22,057 nt of DNA from JAUWVG01 sp964633715. GTDB taxonomy: Bacteria > Acidobacteriota > Aminicenantia > Aminicenantales > Aminicenantaceae. Positions 22,004 through 22,057 of the stretch are shown here, in pieces. Under the pieces are notes generated by a model, which was not told where the DNA came from, made no database searches, and saw only the letters and a list, made by a program, of their open reading frames with translations. The stretch's first letter is position 1. Each line of letters opens with the position of its first letter. The stretch lies in NCBI GenBank assembly GCA_964633715.1, contig CAZWHQ010000057.1:1-22057 (forward strand), in the 5' to 3' direction. Position numbers and translations under genes: made by a program.

Positions 22004-22057
22004 GGAAGCATCTCCAAAACCGTGATGGAAAATAGAAGTGGCTCACCTTATACTGTG

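Overview
The window is a 22 kb chromosomal segment of housekeeping and accessory genes from an uncultured-type bacterium. It encodes a lipoprotein pathway (Lgt and LspA), bactofilin, a secreted protein of the VWFA-related type best known from Acidobacteria, and an oxidative TCA gene cluster, all at moderate-to-low GC. I infer a member of the Acidobacteriota/Aminicenantes (OP8) sphere. This is a family-level impression and no marker gene proves it. No phage, plasmid, CRISPR, rRNA or tRNA signal was seen.

Layout. Bases 1-2480 (+) hold nadC and nadB of de novo NAD synthesis, behind a near-consensus promoter that would start transcription at or beside the nadC ATG. Bases 2570-7572 (+) hold a tightly packed run, ileS-lspA-lgt-rluD, with successive overlaps of 4, 1 and 8 nt. 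Bases 7697-9784 (+) encode a divergent EF-G paralogue with its own promoter and a strong ribosome binding site. It converges, with 3 nt between stop codons, on a secreted VWFA-related protein (9788-10972, -). A divergent promoter region then leads to an exported ChaN-like/PDZ protein (11165-12400, +). Bases 12405-12670 hold a gene-free 266-bp inverted-repeat element between convergent genes.

Bases 12720-15863 (-) hold the least familiar block. In transcription order it has a multi-pass membrane protein with a MotA/TolQ/ExbB-like pore helix and a long cytoplasmic tail, a single-pass coiled-coil protein with an acidic residue in its membrane helix (MotB/ExbD-like layout), a divergent MreB/FtsA-type actin-like protein, and a bactofilin. 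I propose this as a candidate envelope-spanning cytoskeletal or stator-like system.

Bases 16099-21804 (-) hold a TCA cluster in the order icd, mdh, fumarase class I beta subunit, sucC, sucD, then a PHP-domain phosphoesterase. The fumarase alpha subunit is absent from the window.

Three related short palindromic elements (MITE/REP-like, ends resembling GGGCCTGGCTT) lie at the left edge, at 15977-16107 and at 21921-22003. The middle one supplies the stop codon of the PHP gene, and the other two lie just upstream of the nadC and icd promoters. The only gene-free stretch over 300 bases is 12401-12719, described as the 266-bp element. Bases 22004-22057 show nothing I can name.
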